DNA from: an uncultured Lentisphaeria bacterium
Lineage (GTDB): Bacteria > Verrucomicrobiota > Lentisphaeria > JABSQK01 > CAJWLW01
DNA: 15,675 nucleotides
Direction: 5' to 3'
Assembly (NCBI GenBank): GCA_913042885.1
Contig: CAJWLW010000086.1
Span: forward strand, 1-15,675
A program made the translations under genes and the position numbers. The notes beneath the pieces were generated by a model. It did not search any database. It was not told the DNA's origin and was given only the letters and a program-made list of their open reading frames with translations. This document shows positions 15,607 to 15,675 of this stretch, in pieces (positions within the stretch are counted from its first letter, which is position 1; every line of letters begins with the position of its first letter).

Positions 15607-15675
15607 CTGAGAGCCGGGTGTCAGGTATCAGAAAATCAATCCGAATAACCACTGAAACCTGCGCTGACCGAACGC

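Noticed and set aside
15607..15675. The last 69 bases
   Set aside because: I looked for a start codon with a ribosome binding site or a terminator hairpin and saw nothing to report.

Overview
The window looks like part of a chromosome from a free-living or host-associated member of the PVC group or a neighbouring phylum (Lentisphaerota, Kiritimatiellota, Planctomycetota or similar). This is inferred from gene content: duplicated phytanoyl-CoA-dioxygenase-family enzymes, a GH29 fucosidase, a very large DUF4175-like membrane protein, a DUF4159 protein, and secreted proteins built from G8/beta-helix, DNRLRE, PA14 and PKD modules. No rRNA, tRNA, CRISPR array, insertion sequence or integrase was seen. 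GC content is moderately high and third codon positions are G/C-rich throughout. Many starts lack a clear Shine-Dalgarno sequence.

Region A (1-3621) is a small catabolic module with divergent transcription. On the minus strand, a PhyH-family dioxygenase (191-1114) is followed 30 bases later by the first 53 codons of an HpcH/HpaI-type aldolase that runs off the left edge. On the plus strand, a second PhyH-family dioxygenase (1438-2277) precedes a GH29 alpha-L-fucosidase without a signal peptide (2353-3621). The 323-base gap between the two dioxygenases should hold promoters for both directions. I infer intracellular handling of a fucosylated or otherwise modified deoxy-sugar compound; the substrate cannot be read from sequence.

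Region B (3828-15606) is a run of six plus-strand genes, all encoding membrane or exported proteins, with gaps of 3 to 137 bases. The order is: a 1230-residue DUF4175-like membrane protein with long coiled coils; a secreted beta-propeller-like protein; a small secreted DNRLRE-like protein; a secreted G8/beta-helix protein; a secreted PA14-PKD-TPR protein; and a secreted protein with two tandem DUF4159 domains. DUF4175-like and DUF4159 proteins are commonly found in MoxR/DUF58/vWA (Bat-like) loci of PVC bacteria. Those partner genes are not in this window and would be expected just outside it. The set looks like one envelope or surface-assembly system of unknown function, and it is the part of the window most likely to be undescribed.

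The non-coding DNA carries small signs of degenerate short repeats at 7551, 8822 and 14023, and a hairpin at 3746. I found no convincing rho-independent terminator.
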